From an uncultured Lachnospiraceae bacterium (GTDB lineage Bacteria; Bacillota; Clostridia; Lachnospirales; Lachnospiraceae): DNA of 46,262 nucleotides. Where the stretch lies: NCBI GenBank assembly GCA_947627245.1, contig CANQVH010000023.1:1-46262 (forward strand). The letters are read 5' to 3'. The position numbers were made by a program, and so were the translations under genes. The notes under the pieces are model-generated. The model had not been told where the DNA came from and made no database searches. It worked only from the letters and a program-made list of their open reading frames with translations. Below, piece by piece: positions 6,650-14,827 of this stretch; within the stretch, counting starts at the first letter, position 1, and every line of letters starts with the position of its first letter.

Positions 6650-7525
6650 ATGAGCAAATTAAATGCAAGAGGAATTGTGAAAACGTATGGAAACAAGGAT
6701 GTGCTGCATGGCGTCGATCTGGAGCTGGAGTCCGGGAAGATTTATGGACTGATCGGGCGAAACGGAGCGGGCAAGACGACGCTGCTGTCGATTTTGACGG
6801 CGCAGAATCCGGCGACAAGGGGCACGGTGGAGCTTGACGGAGCGCCGGTGTGGGAGAATCCGAAGGTGCTGGAGCATTTTTGTTTCTCGCGGGAGCTGAG
6901 CCAGACGGGTTCAAGCGGTACGGGCGCGATGAAGGTGAAGGCGTATCTGGAGATTGCGGCGACCTATTACGCGCACTGGGATCAGGAGATGGCGGACCGT
7001 CTGATACAGGAATTCGGAATCGAGAAAAAGAAGCGGATCAACAAGCTGTCAAAGGGCATGGTCTCGATGGTGACGATCGTCGTGGCGCTGGCGAGCAAGG
7101 CAGAATTTACCTTTCTCGACGAGCCGGTTGCAGGCTTGGACGTGATCGCCCGCGAGCGTTTTTATCAGCTTCTGCTGGAGGAATTTACACAGACCGGGCG
7201 CACATTCGTGATCTCGACGCACATCATCGAAGAGGCCGCGGATGTGTTTGAGGAGGTTATCATGCTCGACGAGGGTCAGATTCTCCTGAAGGAGAACACG
7301 CAGGAGCTGCTGGATCGGGCGTACCACGTAAGCGGACATGAGGAAGAAGTAGACGCGGCGACAAAAGGACTTGAGGTTCATCATGAGGAAAAACTGGGTC
7401 GCAGCAAGGGCGTCGCGGTGCTGCTGTCCCCGGGACAGACGCTGCCGCAGGGATATGACGTGAGCGTTCAGAAGCTCAGCCTTCAGAAATTGTTCGTGGC
7501 GCTTTGCGGGGAGGAACACGTATGA
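6650..7525 (+). CDS. ABC transporter ATP-binding protein, YtrB-like
   Basis: A 291-residue ABC ATPase. Walker A GRNGAGKTT lies near residues 37-45, the signature is the variant LSKGM, Walker B is FTFLDEPVAGLD with intact glutamate, and the switch histidine is in VISTHIIEE. The C-terminal 75 residues form the regulatory tail seen in bacitracin-type and YtrB-type ATPases. It follows the regulator by 106 bp and overlaps the next permease by 4 bp (ATGA), so the three are translated together. Likely role: export or sensing linked to envelope stress, by analogy with YtrA operons; the substrate is not visible in the sequence. Confidence 0.85.
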   Translation: MSKLNARGIVKTYGNKDVLHGVDLELESGKIYGLIGRNGAGKTTLLSILTAQNPATRGTVELDGAPVWENPKVLEHFCFSRELSQTGSSGTGAMKVKAYLEIAATYYAHWDQEMADRLIQEFGIEKKKRINKLSKGMVSMVTIVVALASKAEFTFLDEPVAGLDVIARERFYQLLLEEFTQTGRTFVISTHIIEEAADVFEEVIMLDEGQILLKENTQELLDRAYHVSGHEEEVDAATKGLEVHHEEKLGRSKGVAVLLSPGQTLPQGYDVSVQKLSLQKLFVALCGEEHV

Positions 7526-8235
7526 GGACGGGGATGAAAAAAGTAAAGCTGTGGAGTTCGGCACCGATCACTTATGTGGTCATCGCGGCCGCGATCACAC
7601 TGGGGATGATTTTGCTGACAGGGCGACCCGGCGGAGGAGAGCAGTCAGGTTTTTGGCAGACAATTCTGTTCCAGTTTTGCACGATGCTCCTGTTTTCGGG
7701 AGTGCTGATACAGACTATGACCGGAGTCGGGTTGTTTCAGGTCTATTTCTCGGTGCTGCTTTCCATGGGGAGTACCAGAAAGGAGATCATTCGGACCCTC
7801 TTTCTGAGTCAGGGAGCGACCGCGCTGCTTACATCTTTGCTTGCAGGGCTTGTCTGGGGAATCGGCCGTTATGTGGAAAATGATCCGCCGCAGGAGGAAT
7901 TGTTCGGGCTTGGACTGCTGTGGTTTTTCCTGATCGCGTTTGGAATACAACTGCTGGGCGTGGCGTTTGGCACTGCGCTCGGGGCAGTGACCCTTCGCTG
8001 GAGAACCGTGGGATCTGTGATAATGATGCTCTTATGCGCGGCGATTGGTGGCGCGATCGGCTGGGGTCTTATCTCACTCGATCGCTCGGAAACAGGATTT
8101 TTGATGACTCATACAGGAACAGAGCTGCTCATGCCGCTTGGTTGCGTGGGGATGTTTGTGATAGGGCTTGTGACGGATCTTTGTGCCGCGGGATTCGCGC
8201 GTTTCCTCACGCGGAACAGCGAAGCGCGGGTATAG
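7522..8235 (+). CDS. ABC-2-like membrane permease, first of two
   Basis: A 237-residue membrane protein with about six hydrophobic segments: near 15-34, 50-75, 95-115, 130-155, 160-180 and 200-222. Its start ATG overlaps the stop of the ATPase gene (ATGA), with GGGGAGGA upstream, which is why an upstream TTG is not used. It carries the motif LLSMGSTRKEIIRTLFLS, closely matched by LSMGSTRREFFVSHF in the next gene, so the two permeases are paralogues and probably form a heterodimer. Family-level assignment rests on topology and context. Confidence 0.75.
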   Translation: MRTGMKKVKLWSSAPITYVVIAAAITLGMILLTGRPGGGEQSGFWQTILFQFCTMLLFSGVLIQTMTGVGLFQVYFSVLLSMGSTRKEIIRTLFLSQGATALLTSLLAGLVWGIGRYVENDPPQEELFGLGLLWFFLIAFGIQLLGVAFGTALGAVTLRWRTVGSVIMMLLCAAIGGAIGWGLISLDRSETGFLMTHTGTELLMPLGCVGMFVIGLVTDLCAAGFARFLTRNSEARV

Positions 8236-8285
8236 AAGAATCGACGAAAGTTCAGGCATGGGCGATGATGGGAGGAGTGAAGGAT

Positions 8286-9002
8286 ATGTGGAAAGCAATC
8301 AAACGACAGATTTATGTGCAGAGGGATACCTTTGCCGTGATCGCAGGGATCATGCTCGGATTCTGGGTGCTGGGAGCCGCGGCGCTTGCGATCGCGATGC
8401 ACTTTATAGAAGAAAAGGTCTATTTTCCGCTCGGATCGTGCTGCGCGCTTATGGCGACAGGGATCATGATGATATTTTTCGTGTTTGGGGAAGTGATCGT
8501 TTATTTCAATGTTGAGTTGTCGATGGGCTCCACGCGGAGAGAATTTTTTGTGTCGCATTTTGCGATGTCTCTGTTGGCGGTAGCGGAGATTTTTGTGCTG
8601 ACGGTATTGTTGTGTAAGGTGGAGGAAGCGCTGAACCGCATGCAGTATGCGGGCGCGGATGAGGGAGTGGAACTGCTGCCTTATCTGCTTCGGCTTGGGA
8701 TTCCGATCGTCGCGTTGCTGGTGATCGTGGCCGGTCTTGTCGGCGCGTTCTTCCTGCGCTTCGGCAGGCCTGTCCTCGCGGCGGCGTGGATCGCGTGGAT
8801 GTTCCTTTGCATCGGCGTTCCGCGGATCCACGACGCGGCGGAGGAAGCTCCGGATTCTTTCTGGGGTCGAATCGGGAACGCAGTCGGTCGGCTGGTCGGC
8901 GGCGTCCCGGGTTATCTGCAGTGGATTCTGTTTGCAACGATATGCGCGGCGGGGATCGCGGGGACGTGGGTGATCCTCAGAAGGCGGCAGGCGAGCGTAT
9001 AG
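8286..9002 (+). CDS. ABC-2-like membrane permease, second of two
   Basis: A 238-residue membrane protein with about six hydrophobic segments (15-40, 48-75, 92-112, 133-160, 163-178, 210-232). It shares LSMGSTRREFF with the previous gene, so it is the paired half of the transporter. The ATG at 8286 has GGAGGAG 8 bases upstream; the open frame extends further 5' but overlaps the previous gene and has no ribosome site. It is the last gene of the GntR operon. Cargo unknown. Confidence 0.75.
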   Translation: MWKAIKRQIYVQRDTFAVIAGIMLGFWVLGAAALAIAMHFIEEKVYFPLGSCCALMATGIMMIFFVFGEVIVYFNVELSMGSTRREFFVSHFAMSLLAVAEIFVLTVLLCKVEEALNRMQYAGADEGVELLPYLLRLGIPIVALLVIVAGLVGAFFLRFGRPVLAAAWIAWMFLCIGVPRIHDAAEEAPDSFWGRIGNAVGRLVGGVPGYLQWILFATICAAGIAGTWVILRRRQASV

Positions 9003-9071
9003 GGAACCGCGGCTTGTGAGGGGCAAAGCAGCCGTACATATGGAATAATCATTGAAACTTCTCTTTTTCAC

Positions 9072-9099
9072 TTGAATTCTTTGCGAATATCTGTATAAT
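9072..9099 (+). promoter_or_regulatory. promoter of the amino-acid ABC operon
   Basis: TTGAAT (9072-9077), 16-bp spacer, TATAAT (9094-9099), with a leader of about 70 bases before the binding-protein gene. Confidence 0.65.
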
Positions 9100-9176
9100 G
9101 TATAAATAGCGATATAAATTTATATTTATGCATGTCCTCTGCATAGAGGATATGGCACAAGAAGGAGGAGTTTGTT

Positions 9177-10070
9177 ATGAAAAAGAAATTACTGGCACTT
9201 ACGATGGCTGCATGCATGGCTCTGTCGATGACCGCATTTGCAGAGGGCGAGACCGAAGGCGGCGCGCTCGAGGTTCAGACGGTTACGCCGGGCAAGCTGA
9301 CCGTGGCGACGAGTCCGGACTTTGCTCCGTACGAGTTCTATGCGATCGACGAGGACGGAAATCCTTCTCTGGCAGGATTTGATATGGCGCTGGCGCAGTA
9401 CATAGCTGACTACATGGGACTGGAGCTTGAGGTGATCCCGCTCGATTTCGACGGCGTGCTCAGCGAGCTGACGACGAAGTCCGTGGACCTCGGCATGGCA
9501 GGCCTTTCCCCGGATCCGGCGCGTATGGATGCGATGGATTTCTCGGACATCTATTATGAGGGTGGCCAGTCCTTCGTGACGGTAAAGGACAAGGCCGGAG
9601 ATTTTACTTCCTTTGACGATGCGAACAAGCCGGAGATTTCCGTCGGCGCGCAGATCGGTTCCATCCAGATGGATCTGGCGAACAAGAATACTCCGGACGC
9701 CGATATCGTTCCGCTCGTGAAGGTGACGGACATCATCGCCGAGTTGCTGGCGGACAAGCTGGATGCGGCATTCATCGAGACTGCGGTGGCGGAGAGCTAC
9801 CAGAAAGTATATCCGGATCTTGAGATCGTGATGGATGTTCCTTACGATGTGGCTGGTTCTGCGGTAGGCGTCTGCAAGGACAACGCAGAGCTGCTGATGG
9901 CGGTCAACGAGGCGATTGCTTTGGCGAAGGAAGACGGTTCTATGGATCAATTTGTTGCAGAGGCGAACGAGCTGGCGACCGGCGAGAAGTATGAGGGCGT
10001 TCTGAACGAAGAGGGTCAGGTGCCGGAAGAGGTTGAGACCGAGGGCGCTACCGAGGCTGTTACCGAGTAA
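9177..10070 (+). CDS. amino-acid ABC transporter substrate-binding protein
   Basis: A 297-residue exported binding protein of the polar amino-acid family (SBP_bac_3). The signal peptide ends at TAFA-EGE near residue 22. The mature protein starts with LTVATSPDFAPYEF, the usual first strand, then GFDMALAQYIADYMGLELE and DFDGVLSELTTKSVDLGMAGLSP, all typical. There is no proper lipobox: a Cys is in the signal peptide but its -3 residue is Met. The C-terminus ends in an acidic Thr/Glu tail (EEVETEGATEAVTE). AAGGAGGA precedes the ATG. Its permease and ATPase follow after a long structured spacer, which should raise binding-protein output over the membrane parts. Confidence 0.9.
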   Translation: MKKKLLALTMAACMALSMTAFAEGETEGGALEVQTVTPGKLTVATSPDFAPYEFYAIDEDGNPSLAGFDMALAQYIADYMGLELEVIPLDFDGVLSELTTKSVDLGMAGLSPDPARMDAMDFSDIYYEGGQSFVTVKDKAGDFTSFDDANKPEISVGAQIGSIQMDLANKNTPDADIVPLVKVTDIIAELLADKLDAAFIETAVAESYQKVYPDLEIVMDVPYDVAGSAVGVCKDNAELLMAVNEAIALAKEDGSMDQFVAEANELATGEKYEGVLNEEGQVPEEVETEGATEAVTE

Positions 10071-10084
10071 TCGCTAGAGCATAC

Positions 10085-10131
10085 CTGCTGTAAAATGTTC
10101 TATGTCTTCATAATGAAGCATTTTGCGGCAG
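10085..10131 (+). other. intergenic hairpin 1
   Basis: A 13-bp stem (10085-10097 with 10119-10131, two G-U pairs) with an inner CTTCA/TGAAG hairpin. Its 3' arm TGCGGCAG is complementary to the 5' arm of the next hairpin, so the two could exchange partners. Confidence 0.5.
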
Positions 10132-10161
10132 TGAAAAAAGCACTTCATGCAAAGACGCAGG

Positions 10162-10197
10162 AGCTGCCGCATTTCCTCATTTGATGCGGCAGCTTTT
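10162..10197 (+). terminator. partial terminator after the binding-protein gene
   Basis: AGCTGCCGCAT (10162-10172) pairs perfectly with 10184-10194 and is followed by only TTTT. It probably terminates a fraction of transcripts so that permease and ATPase are made in smaller amounts. Confidence 0.65.
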
Positions 10198-10227
10198 CTA
10201 CTGTAATATGTTCCCATCATGTGGCTA

Positions 10228-10390
10228 CAGGGCAGTTGTCTCTGACAAGACATGAGAGGGCGCTTTTTGCGAAAGCGAAATCCAGCGCTTACGGAGACTT
10301 GGGCGCGAAGGCTCTCCTGAGCGGCTTAGTCGTAGTTAGTGCTTAGTTCGCTGTAGCTTTGCCCTAGTCTTGGCAGAGACGATTGTCCTG
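10228..10390 (+). other. 163-base structured element closed by a long stem
   Basis: 10228-10251 pairs with 10367-10390 as 24 consecutive pairs with a single A-G mismatch (three G-U pairs). Inside lie a CGCTTT/AAAGCG hairpin (10261-10277), GAGAG/CTCTC (10254-10258 with 10312-10316), AGCG/CGCT, and three TTAGT repeats. AGTCGTAG, GTGC and AGTTCG occur in the same order just after the cloverleaf at 321-447. It lies just before the ribosome site of the permease. It matches no known riboswitch that I recognise. Confidence 0.55.
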
Positions 10391-10429
10391 ATATAAACGC
10401 ACAAATGGTATGTTTGAAAGGAGCCTTAC

Positions 10430-11215
10430 ATGGATTCATTTATCAAACTAAGTAATTTCCCGAAGCTGCTGCCTTACGCGCAACTGTTCTGGCAGGGCAT
10501 CTTAGTGACGGTTCTTTTGTCGGTCTTCACGGTGGTGATTGGTTTCTGCATCGCGCTGATTCTCGCGCTGATGCGTTTGTCGAACTTTTGCCCGCTGCGT
10601 TTCTTAGGACTGGACAAGAACGGACATCGGAAACAGCGAGGATTTCTGGCCGCGGTCGGCAGGTTTAACCCGCTGAACTTTCTCGCGACCGCTTATGTCG
10701 AGATCCTGCGGTCCACGCCTGTTATCGTGCAGGTCTTCATCATTTACTACGGCGTGTTCAGTCTGATCAGGCTGCCGTCATTTCTGATGTTCGGCTTCAT
10801 CCGTTTCGACCGTTTCTTCCCGGGCGTCGTAGCGCTGGGACTGAACTCCGGCGCGTATCTGTGCGAGATCATCCGCGCCGGTATCCAGTCGATTGACGGA
10901 GGTCAGACGGAGGCGGCGCGTTCTCTGGGACTCTCCCAGACGCAGAATATGCGCTACGTCATTCTCCCGCAGGCGGTGAAGAACATCCTTCCCGCAATCG
11001 CGAACGAGTTTGTCATCATTATCAAGGAATCTGCGATCACCTACACGATTGGCGTGCAGGACATCATGTCGGCCGTAAACGCGGTCAAGGGCGCGACCTT
11101 TATCATCATCGAGCCGCTCCTTGTGGCGACGGCAATTTATTTCTGCCTGTGCTTCCCGACGTCCAAGCTGATTGCGTATTTTGAGAGGAGGATGAGCCGT
11201 GGCGACAAGAGATAG
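10430..11215 (+). CDS. amino-acid ABC transporter permease
   Basis: A 261-residue permease of the His/Glu/Gln/Arg family. Hydrophobic segments lie near 20-48, 85-110, 125-150 and 185-245. The N-terminal [19 protein letters not shown] and the [19 protein letters not shown] block are classic for this family, as is the EAA loop [18 protein letters not shown] followed by ILPQA. A loop of about 30 residues with charged KNGHRKQRG sits between the first helices. GAAAGGAG precedes the ATG. The ATPase gene overlaps its end by 17 bp. Confidence 0.92.
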   Translation: MDSFIKLSNFPKLLPYAQLFWQGILVTVLLSVFTVVIGFCIALILALMRLSNFCPLRFLGLDKNGHRKQRGFLAAVGRFNPLNFLATAYVEILRSTPVIVQVFIIYYGVFSLIRLPSFLMFGFIRFDRFFPGVVALGLNSGAYLCEIIRAGIQSIDGGQTEAARSLGLSQTQNMRYVILPQAVKNILPAIANEFVIIIKESAITYTIGVQDIMSAVNAVKGATFIIIEPLLVATAIYFCLCFPTSKLIAYFERRMSRGDKR

Positions 11216-11975
11216 TCTGATTAAGGTGACAAACCTGAAAAAGCATTACAACATGGGGACGATCAAGGCGCTCGACGGGATCACGACCGAGATCTTCAAG
11301 GGCGACGTGATGGCGGTGATCGGACCGTCCGGTTCCGGCAAGTCGACCTTTTTGCGCAGTTTGAATCTGCTCGAGGAGCCGACGGACGGATCCATTATCT
11401 TTGACGGCATCGATATCACAAAGAAAAAATACGTGGACGCGAACGGGAAGACGGTCAACCTGAACATCGATCTGCTGCGGCAAAAGATGGGCATGGTGTT
11501 TCAGCATTTCAACCTGTTCCCGCACATGACGATCCTCGGCAACATGACGCTTGCGCCGATGAAGGTCAAGGGAATGAGCAAGGACGAAGCGGAGGAGAAG
11601 GCGCTCGCTCTGCTTGACCGCGTAGGACTGAAGGATCGCGCCGAGGCATATCCGATCCAGCTCTCCGGCGGGCAGAAGCAGCGTGTCGCAATCGTGCGCG
11701 CGCTGGCGATGGAGCCGGAGGTCATGCTGTTTGACGAGCCGACGTCCGCGCTTGACCCGGAGATGGTCGGCGAGGTGCTTGACGTAATGAAGGAGCTCGC
11801 GCAGGAAGGCATGACAATGGTCTGCGTGACGCACGAGATGGGCTTTGCGCGCGAGGTGGGTAATCGCGTTCTCTTTATGGCGGATGGCCTTCTGATGGAG
11901 GAAGGTACGCCGGAGCAGGTTTTCGACCATCCGCAGAACCCGAGACTGCAGGATTTTCTTGCAAAGGTGCTGTAG
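11199..11975 (+). CDS. amino-acid ABC transporter ATP-binding protein
   Basis: A 258-residue GlnQ/HisP-type ATPase. Walker A is GPSGSGKST (about 43-51), the Q-loop region holds [12 protein letters not shown], the signature is [11 protein letters not shown], Walker B is [14 protein letters not shown], and the switch His is in [11 protein letters not shown] short insert ([15 protein letters not shown]) before the Q-loop is common in clostridial members. The start is a GTG with GAGAGGAGG 7 bases upstream, overlapping the permease gene by 17 bp in another frame. Substrate is a polar amino acid or related compound; specificity cannot be read. Confidence 0.92.
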   Translation: MATRDSLIKVTNLKKHYNMGTIKALDGITTEIFKGDVMAVIGPSGSGKSTFLRSLNLLEEPTDGSIIFDGIDITKKKYVDANGKTVNLNIDLLRQKMGMVFQHFNLFPHMTILGNMTLAPMKVKGMSKDEAEEKALALLDRVGLKDRAEAYPIQLSGGQKQRVAIVRALAMEPEVMLFDEPTSALDPEMVGEVLDVMKELAQEGMTMVCVTHEMGFAREVGNRVLFMADGLLMEEGTPEQVFDHPQNPRLQDFLAKVL

Positions 11976-12035
11976 GATACAACGGCAGATATCCGCCCGG
12001 ACAGGACGGAGAAAGGATAGAGCAGGAGTACACGG

Positions 12036-13154
12036 ATGAAGAAGGTAATCGTCGCCGGACACATTTGCATAGATATCACGCCGATATTTCCGGAGGGAAA
12101 AGCAAATAGGCTCGAGGACGTCCTTTCGCCCGGACGGTTGATCCAGATGGGAGAGATCGACATCCACACGGGCGGAGCCGTGGCAAATACCGGCTTGGCG
12201 ATGAAGCTTCTGGGCGCGGACGTCACACTGATGGGAAAGATCGGCCGGGACGCGCTTGGGGAGCTTGTGCTCGATATTCTGAGACGGTATGAAGCGGATG
12301 AGGGAATGATCGTCTCGGATGGAGAGAGTACATCCTATTCCGTGATTCTTGCGGTTCCGGGAATCGACCGGATCTTTCTGCACAATCCGGGCGCGAATCA
12401 TACCTTTTGCGCATCGGATGTTTCACAGGATGCGTTGCGTGAGACCGCGCTGTTTCATTTCGGCTATCCGCCGCTGATGCGGTCGATGTATGCGGACAAG
12501 GGAGTTGAGCTTGCGGCGCTGATGCGGCGCGCGAAAGACGCGGGAGCAGCCACCTCGCTTGATATGGCCTCTGTCGACCCGGCATCGGAGGCAGGAAGCG
12601 CGGACTGGGGAGAAATCTTGCGGCGCGTGCTTCCCTTTGTTGATTTCTTTGTCCCGAGCGCGGAAGAGCTCTGCTATATGCTGGATCGTGAACGATTCGG
12701 GGAGTGGCAGAGGCGCGCAGCGGGACGGGACATCACGGAAATTCTGGACATTGAGCATGATGTGAAACCTCTGGCGGATCGGTGCATGGATCTCGGCGCG
12801 AAAATCGTGCTGATCAAGTGCGGCGCTCCCGGCTTGTATTATCGGACGGCGGACGGTCATGTGCTGCGTGGCGTGGGAGAACGGATCGCGCTGAATGTGT
12901 CGGACTGGGCCGGGCTGGAGGGCTTTGAGAGGAGCTATGCGCCGGATCGTGTTCTGTCCGGAACAGGAGCCGGAGATACGTGTATTGCCGCGTTTCTGAC
13001 AGCCGCGCTGAAGGGATATTCCGCAAAGCGGGCGGTGCAGTTGGCCGCGGCGGCGGGCGCTTCCTGCGTGGCGGCGTATGATGCGCTCTCCGGGTTGAAA
13101 TCCATGGAGGAGCTGGAGGCAAGGATCGACGCGGGCTGGAAAAGCGGCCGATGA
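12036..13154 (+). CDS. PfkB-family carbohydrate/nucleoside kinase
   Basis: A 372-residue ribokinase-like kinase. N-terminal signature HTGGAVANTGLAMKLLGADV with MGKIGRDALG; C-terminal PfkB signature around residues 303-318 with SGTGAGDTCIAAFL, whose Asp is the catalytic base. The protein is longer than ribokinase (about 300 aa) because of an insertion after VDFFVPSAEELCYML, where a region carrying the RDITEILDIEHD segment is added. It begins 60 bp after the transporter ATPase and precedes an M20 hydrolase, so it may act on a product released from the imported compound. Substrate (sugar, nucleoside or other alcohol) is unknown. Confidence 0.82.
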   Translation: MKKVIVAGHICIDITPIFPEGKANRLEDVLSPGRLIQMGEIDIHTGGAVANTGLAMKLLGADVTLMGKIGRDALGELVLDILRRYEADEGMIVSDGESTSYSVILAVPGIDRIFLHNPGANHTFCASDVSQDALRETALFHFGYPPLMRSMYADKGVELAALMRRAKDAGAATSLDMASVDPASEAGSADWGEILRRVLPFVDFFVPSAEELCYMLDRERFGEWQRRAAGRDITEILDIEHDVKPLADRCMDLGAKIVLIKCGAPGLYYRTADGHVLRGVGERIALNVSDWAGLEGFERSYAPDRVLSGTGAGDTCIAAFLTAALKGYSAKRAVQLAAAAGASCVAAYDALSGLKSMEELEARIDAGWKSGR

Positions 13155-13241
13155 AATAGATCCCGGAGAGAGACTGGCCTGCGACAGATCGGCGCGAGTC
13201 GGAGGATGCGGTCGATGGGAAAAACTGTGAGGAGGATTTGC

Positions 13242-14684
13242 ATGACACAGGAAAAACAGGCTGCTCTTGCGGCGATTGAGGCGAGGGCGAACAGGATCGT
13301 AGCCGTGGCGGATCAGATCTGGGAGTATGCGGAGCTTTCGCTGAAGGAGGAAAAATCCGCGGCGCTGTACTGTATGGTTTTGCGCGAGGAAGGCTTTCAG
13401 GTAAAAGAAGGGATCTGTGGGATCGCGACGGCCTTTTCGGCAAGCTTCGGGAGCGGCAGGCCGGTGATCGGAATACTGGCGGAGTATGACGCGCTTTCCG
13501 GGCTTTCACAGAAGGCGGGGAGCACACAGCGCGACGAGCTTGTCCCGGGCGGCTGCGGGCACGGCTGCGGACACAATCTGCTGGGCGCCGGTGCGTTGGC
13601 GGCAGCCTTAGGCGTGAAGGCGTATCTGGAGCAGAGCGGACGTTCCGGAACGGTTATCCTGTACGGATGTCCCGGCGAGGAGGGCGGCGCGGCGAAGGCG
13701 TTCATGGCGCGCGATGGTCTCTGGAAAAAGCTGGACGCGGCGCTGACATGGCATCCGGAGGATGTGAACGAGGTAACGACCGGTTCCTCAAATTCCTGCA
13801 TACAGACACAGTATAAATTCAGCGGCGTGGCTTCTCATGCGGCCGCTGCGCCGGAGCTTGGACGAAGCGCGCTGGACGCGGTCGAGCTGATGAATGTCGG
13901 CGTGCAGTTTTTGCGGGAGCACATGAGTGATAGGGCGCGCATCCACTACGCGATCACGGACGGAGGAGGCTGCAGTCCGAACGTGGTGCAGCCGCGCGCG
14001 AGCGTGCTCTATATGGTGCGTTCGAATCATGTCGCCGAGGCGGTAAAGCTGCAGAAGAGAGTAGATCGGATCGCGCAGGGCGCGGCGCTGATGACGGATA
14101 CGACTTTTGAAAAAAAGTTTATCGACGGGGTGGCGGACACGGTCAGCAATTTCGCGCTGGAGCGCGTGCTATACGAGAATTTTAAGGAGCTTGGCGTTCC
14201 GCATTACACGCCGGAAGAACACGATTTTGCGGATGCGCTCGCCAAGACTTATCCGGGGAGCGACAAGACGCCGGGCGTGGCGGCGGAGAATGACAGCGTA
14301 CTGCGCGTGCAGGTGGAAGAGCAACGCAGACGGTGCGGGCACGCGATGAATGAATTTCTCACGCCGCTCTATCAGGGGGACGCGTTTGACGCAGGCTCCA
14401 CGGATGTGGGCGACGTGAGCTGGCTTACACCGACTGCGCAGATTCACGTAGCGGCGTGGCCGAACGGCTGCCCGGGGCACAGTTGGCAGAATGTCTCCTG
14501 CGGCCGCACGGAGATCGGGCACAAGGCGGCGCTCCACGCAGGCAAAGTGCTTGCGGCTGGGGCGATTGATCTGTATGAACGGCCGGAGATTCTGCGGGAA
14601 GCCCGTGAGGAGTTTGAAAAGCGCACGGCGGCAGGCTATACCTGTCCGACGCCCGAGGATGCGGTTCCGACGGTCCCGGACTGA
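13242..14684 (+). CDS. M20 amidohydrolase, AbgB-like
   Basis: A 480-residue zinc amidohydrolase of the M20D group, closest in length and layout to AbgB (p-aminobenzoyl-glutamate hydrolase subunit B, about 481 aa). Seen: AEYDALSG (80-87), metal ligands in HGCGHN (H107, H111), PGEEGGAAK with catalytic/metal Glu (146-147), WHPEDVNEV, and the dimerisation-domain motif FSGVASHAAAAPELGRSALD. Late SHSW-type ligand replaced by GCPGHSWQ. The start at 13242 has GAGGAGG upstream; the frame extends 12 codons earlier without a ribosome site. Next to an amino-acid ABC transporter, it probably splits an N-acyl or aminobenzoyl amino acid taken up by it. AbgA is absent here, so it may work alone. Confidence 0.82.
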   Translation: MTQEKQAALAAIEARANRIVAVADQIWEYAELSLKEEKSAALYCMVLREEGFQVKEGICGIATAFSASFGSGRPVIGILAEYDALSGLSQKAGSTQRDELVPGGCGHGCGHNLLGAGALAAALGVKAYLEQSGRSGTVILYGCPGEEGGAAKAFMARDGLWKKLDAALTWHPEDVNEVTTGSSNSCIQTQYKFSGVASHAAAAPELGRSALDAVELMNVGVQFLREHMSDRARIHYAITDGGGCSPNVVQPRASVLYMVRSNHVAEAVKLQKRVDRIAQGAALMTDTTFEKKFIDGVADTVSNFALERVLYENFKELGVPHYTPEEHDFADALAKTYPGSDKTPGVAAENDSVLRVQVEEQRRRCGHAMNEFLTPLYQGDAFDAGSTDVGDVSWLTPTAQIHVAAWPNGCPGHSWQNVSCGRTEIGHKAALHAGKVLAAGAIDLYERPEILREAREEFEKRTAAGYTCPTPEDAVPTVPD

Positions 14685-14735
14685 GATTTGCGCAGCAGGA
14701 GCTGTCTGTCCCGAGCCGACAGGAAATTAAGAAAT

Positions 14736-14775
14736 AGAGCCGGATTTCCCGATGACAGAAGGAGATCCGGCTCTT
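14736..14775. terminator. bidirectional terminator between convergent genes
   Basis: AGAGCCGGAT (14736-14745) pairs perfectly with ATCCGGCTCT (14765-14774), with an inner TTCC/GGAG-like pairing. It lies between the M20 gene (+) and gpmI (-). T-runs are short on both sides (TT on +, TATTTCTT on -). Confidence 0.6.
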
Positions 14776-14827
14776 GCCGTTGCTGAAAATTCAGCTATGT
14801 TTATCGTGTATTTTCTTGAATATATTT

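Noticed and set aside
7920..8285. Long 5' extension of the second permease frame
   Set aside because: It overlaps the first permease gene in another frame; GGAGGAG before 8286 and the first membrane helix fix the real start.
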